A stretch of 64,000 nucleotides of DNA, from contig JAPNXP010000010.1 in NCBI GenBank assembly GCA_028753945.1, forward strand, positions 1,987,042 through 2,051,041, written 5' to 3'. Under the pieces are notes generated by a model. The model did no database searches. It was not told where the DNA came from and saw only the letters and a list, made by a program, of their open reading frames with translations. Positions 59,768 through 64,000 of this stretch are shown here, piece after piece. The first letter of the stretch is position 1, and the number at the start of each line of letters is the position of its first letter. The DNA is from Hexactinellida sp. DTS-2022 (taxonomy: Eukaryota > Porifera > Hexactinellida). The position numbers and the translations under genes were made by a program.

Positions 59768-60108
59768 TAGACTTTCATCCAGGAAAAAAACAGATTACTT
59801 ATATGGAGCTCAGTTACTGGTAACTGAACTGCCATAAAAGGAGGTGTTTCAATTCTAAAAGGACCATAAGCTCAGAAATGAAATTTAGACATAAATAAAA
59901 ACCTACTTCAGTTACCAGTAACTCAGCTCCATATAAGTATTTTGGGAAAAAAATACCCCGCTCCTAGATTTTGATAGATCTCGTTCAGTTTTCATTTTGT
60001 ACGCCTAGATTAGTCATCTTGTATTCCTACTATGGAAGCATCTCTCGATAAAAATCCTGCCAATTCACGCTCCTTTAGGCGCACCCAGCACGCCTGAATA
60101 ACACCCTG
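59768..60108. repeat. hAT-like MITE with TTTCATCCAG ends, carrying a nested MITE
   Basis: Inverse of the 21460-21644 family: left tagactttcatccagg, right ggcgcacccagcacgcctga to caccctg. Sides carry similar but imperfect agtctat/gtctaat flanks. 59797-59939 is a separate insert. Confidence 0.65.
59797..59939. repeat. 143-bp MITE with 30-bp inverted ends
   Basis: acttatatggagctcagtta / taactcagctccatataagt inverted ends, with possible ATT duplication on both sides. Nested in the TTTCATCCAG element. Confidence 0.75.
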
Positions 60109-60319
60109 GTCTAATATTCTTAAGTTGTATAATTGGAAAGATTATGTCCATAAAGATAAACATCCGTTTATGGAATTTATCAGCTGCTTCGAAACCCATG
60201 AAGATAATCTTTATCGCAGCCATCCCCTGAGAATTTTGATTTCACAAATTATGTGTGTGTGGGCACTTGTTTGAAGTTTTTTTCCTGAATTCTTCATTTT
60301 TTCTTATTTGAAGGTTTTT

Positions 60320-60930
60320 TCCTGTGTTTGTGTGTTTGTCCGGAATTAATTGGAAAGACCACAAGCTCTAGAAATCTGAAAATTGGCATGCAGGGTTAAT
60401 TTTGTGCTGCGACAACGATCTATTGGTTTTCCAAACGAAATAATGGGATTATGACATCATAAACGCACATATTTGGGAATAACTCTTTCAGTTTTTATCC
60501 GATTCGCCCACAATTTTTAGATGGCAAGACAACATGAAATGAGACACACGTCTACCGATTTATAGGATTGTGAGGTCACGTAGGAACTAATTTGGATTCA
60601 GCTCTTACAATTTTGATTCGATCGTCAAACAATTTTGTCACATTATAGAAAAGAATGTGTTGCATGTATCTAGAAATTTTATAATTTTCGCATTTAATCT
60701 GAGCCAGGCAATAACAAAAATGTGATCTCCAATTGCTGCGTCATTGCACATATTGAGGTTTGATGATTTAATTTTCATCAGCATTATTTCCGAAATTGCA
60801 TTCTTTGATTAATTCAGTTTGGCTTCCATCAGTGTATTACTATACGTGATGTATTATTAGATTACGTCAATCACATAGTTATATACGTGTATAATATTAC
60901 TATCAAAGTAATTCAACTATTTATATCTTA
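60320..60930 (+). repeat. Dispersed repeat copy, empty-site reference for 1205-1461
   Basis: Matches 1079-1760 through blocks such as caacgatctattggttttcc, aaacgaaataatgggattat and ttccgaaattgcattctttg, without the inserted MITE. Confidence 0.6.
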
Positions 60931-61220
60931 TGTATAATAAATGACATATTGATGATACAGCTAACTGTTGCGTAGATTTCTGAGATCGTAGAATCCTGAG
61001 ATTCCTGTACCAAAAAACCATGGACGCAATAGAAGCGTAGAATTCTGAGATTCACTTGTGGTTGGATATTAATTAAGATGATCACGATCACAGTTCGTTA
61101 CGTTCTACTTACTAGGATTGAAATATGTATATAATCGATAATTATGTAAATATCAGTATACTCTAATATTCTTTTATTTTGACTTTTATTCTCTAAACAA
61201 ACACTATCTGTAAATCTACG

Positions 61221-63957
61221 TTGATAAATCTTGCAACGTTGAAACTTGAAATGAATTCTACTGAATTTGGAGAAATTGTCAAGTTCCTTGAAAGAGGTTG
61301 CATTCCTGAAAAATTGAAACATTCCGCTCAAGGACAATGGAATTTCAAGAGAAGGGCAGGAAATTATACCCTCTCCGAATCTAGACACCTGTATAAAGTA
61401 GTTGATTCTCCTCAATATAATATCCACATCATAATGCACCTATAAATTATTAACCCCAATCTTGGGCAACTATGATTATCATAGTGTAAATTGGAATAGA
61501 AAAAGAATTGATTTTTGCAATAATTTAGTAGAAACGCTTCAAAATTGTTTATTGCTTACAATCCATTAATCTTTTATTAGAAGATCGTTCAGAATGGAAA
61601 TGAGTTGAGGCTTCACAGTGGATTGACACGGGAAATAGGCTTGATTTTCAAGTTGTTCAAATCAATTCAAAAGTAAGTTAATCAGAATAAGCACCATCGA
61701 AAACATGTCAATTGGAAATTTATTCGTGTTATAACCACACTCCCTTAGGCTATAACTTAGTAACGTTGAAATGTTAATTAATTTGTCCATATTTGTGGTT
61801 GAAATCACTTAGCCAATGTTTCTTATAAATCTCTTTTTTGTATTAGGCGCATAGATTCCAAATTTTCAGTAATAGAATGAGATGTGTAGTACATCTTGAA
61901 TAACAGTAATTAGCTAATCTACTTGCTAAAATATTCGTTGGCGAAACATTTTGACATTCATGAGCTTACTACCATTTCGGACATCATATCCCCTCATTAT
62001 AAAGTGTTGAAACTTGCTGTGGCCAGTTGTGGCCACATAATTTTAAACTTTTATATTATACATTTATATACAGACTATATAAAAAAATAAATTCCAGCCC
62101 CGCGAAAAGGCGCGACGGTGACCATATATTTTGGTAAGTAATTGGCCTTAGATTTCGACATATTCATTAAATGGAATAATATATTTGTTATAGACTCCCA
62201 TTATTTAAATACATCCATTTTAATTGATTATTAGAATGAATAATAAGCAAGGATTAATATCCTTAAATACTCACTCATCGATAAGATCTGCTACTGAAGA
62301 ATTTATAAAACAATACGAAGTTCCGGATCAAGTAATATAACCGGATCAAAGTAATATAACCAATAATCATGGATGAATAATAAAATGTTGTTAACAAACC
62401 AAAAATAATATTTTGACTGAATTATCATTAAATGTCTAGAACCACGTTTAGGAGGCTACATACATCATTTTCAATGATGCCATTCAATTCCCAGCTATCA
62501 ATAACCTATATGTCAATAATACTTCATGAATGGCTATCTGCTATTAAAATGCCTATTTCCCCTAAATTGTCATTCTCGCCCACTGTGGGCTTCAGGTTCC
62601 TATTCGAGAAGATATATCTCAGGTTTATGAACAATATCATGATTCACTTGGTCACCCTGGGATAAATTCCACTCTTCAAGCAATCAAGCAGAGATACACT
62701 TGGGCCGGGATGTATATATGTGGATATTACCAATTATGTAAGTAATTTTGAATGAATTACGATTTTGCATCTTGTTTATCTCGGAAACATCTTTAATTAA
62801 CTTCGCAGCAATTGCTGAAAATCCTCATGATACATTAGTCAACAAACAGCTGTGCTACCACCTAATCCTCAAAAGAAGCTGCAACCTATTCCACCTCCAA
62901 ATGTTCCATGGAAACATATAGGGATGGATCTAATAAGCGATCTCCCTGAAACATCAGATGGCTACAAACACATTCTTGTTACTGTGTGTTGCCTTTCTAA
63001 GTACGTCGTCGCTCGAGCACTCAAAAATAAAACAACTATTGAGGTTCTAGGTCAATTGGAAGATATCTAGCTAGAGTTAGGAATACCCGATATCATTCAA
63101 CACGACCAAGGGAAGGAATTTACATCTAAGGTACTTGTGCTAGATTAATTAGAAGTGTATACAATAATATCTACATTTAGTAAAGTTCTAGTACCTAACT
63201 AACATATTTGATAATTATCATATTCCTAGATTTTTCAGGAGTTCCATCACAAATTGAATGTTCAAAATCGCAGTACTCGAGCATAACACCCAATGGCGAA
63301 TGGATTGGTTGAGGGAACTTGAGGCTCATAACAAAATACTGAAAACGTAAGATTTTTAGCATTTTAAATAATTAGTTTAGAGATTTATCTTTAATTATAA
63401 TTCAATGGAATCATCTTAATTACTCGGGAGACGGATTAGATTAATAACCGGTATTCTGCTTAATCGGCACAAATATTTAGAACGGATTCTTATCTTTGAA
63501 TTATCTTCGTTAATTGGGACTCCACATCTTAACTGAGAGAAAAGTATGCTCCCGAGGTGTCCCAATTAAGCAGCTTCCTATGCAATAGTAATTATTTCCC
63601 TAGTAAGTTGAACAAGATGCACATTCAGTGTGGAAAGGATTGGACTCAACTCCTAAAATCCGCTGTGCTTTGCATGAACTCAACGTTCAAAAAGTCTCAT
63701 GGCACTACACCATTCAGAATTAAGTGGCTAGAGATTCTCGGTATGAAGAACTTGTCCCATCCGTCAGCAGTGTATCAGTGTCTGCAGAGGAGGATGTTGA
63801 TGAAGAAGAAACTATCTTTTCTCTTTGCGACTTTCTTGCTGAAAAAGATGAGGAAGACATTTTCTCTACCCCAACTGAACACCCAGATGATTCCATTGCT
63901 GCACTGACGGAATTTCGTGATACCACGTGCAAACTTGCTGGTAAATATTATCACTGA
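61221..63957 (+). mobile_element. Integrase fossil of gypsy/Ginger type, multi-exon
   Basis: Parts along the plus strand: an N-terminal segment (STEFGEIVKFLERGCIPEKL, WNFKRRAGNYTL, about 61251-61440); an H2C2 zinc-binding stretch (DSLGHPGINSTLQAIKQRYT, about 62630-62710); an integrase core with WKHIGMDLISDLPETSDGYK and HDQGKEF (62870-63130) and HPMANGLVEG (about 63290); then DWTQLLKSAVLCMNST and an acidic tail. Stretches between parts look like introns with usable splice signals, which favours a Ginger-type DNA transposon or a gene derived from one over an LTR element. It is broken in several places. Terminal repeats were not found; the right part leaves the window. Confidence 0.65.
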
Positions 63958-64000
63958 GCAACTGAAGCAAAAGAGGCAGTATGATAAAAAAGAGACTCAA

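Overview
The window is AT-rich nuclear DNA of an animal, most likely an invertebrate. Evidence: spliced exons of two host genes, THAP/P-type and Academ-type transposons, a Helitron with an OTU domain, a Penelope-like element, and dozens of 8-bp-duplicating hAT-type MITEs. No species can be named. Only two host exons are secure. One is the first coding exon of mitochondrial propionyl-CoA carboxylase alpha (2005-2652, minus). The other is the last exon of a Syk/Shark-like cytoplasmic tyrosine kinase (54457-55263, minus). Almost everything else is mobile DNA, much of it nested.

Layout. 1-2000: PCCA intron 1 filled with repeats (pogo-like MITEs, a TAC microsatellite, a MITE with a readable empty site elsewhere in the window). 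2707-13700: a P/THAP9-like transposon inserted 55 bp upstream of the PCCA start codon. It carries a 6.3-kb Academ-like transposon (6922-13213, ~298-bp TIRs, GTT duplication), which in turn carries a 700-bp non-autonomous Helitron inside its transposase exon. 13974-15274: a foldback element built of CAACTCGTACC-type repeats. 15419-21960: a second, decayed P-like gene, split by a 4.6-kb Penelope-like element flanked by a 108-bp target duplication. 22656-26085: a multi-level nest of hAT- and pogo-type elements. Its innermost member is a 320-bp GC-rich insert with a complete type III hammerhead ribozyme and a 45-nt periodic hairpin structure. 26371-28010: Helitron ends.

28021-36331 is an 8.3-kb cluster built from three modules of one foldback family, arranged in both orientations. 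36500-39500 holds minisatellites, a hAT MITE and a short Helitron with canonical ends. 39955-45900 is a decayed autonomous Helitron (coiled-coil N-terminus, HUH Rep, PIF1-type helicase, OTU protease). 46850-48660 is a Ty3/gypsy fossil. 48682-50433 is a large imperfect palindrome. 51679-54330 holds a hAT MITE, a Helitron and a mariner remnant. 54457-55263 is the kinase exon. 55264-61200 is mostly intron or intergenic repeats. 61221-63957 is a multi-exon gypsy/Ginger-type integrase fossil.

The strongest candidate for something undescribed is the hammerhead-bearing insert at 24447-24766. Next come the modular foldback cluster, the 108-bp duplication flanking the Penelope-like element, and the P > Academ > Helitron stack that separates PCCA from its ancestral promoter. 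Everything was read by eye: splice sites, boundaries and family names come from motifs and flanking duplications, not database searches.
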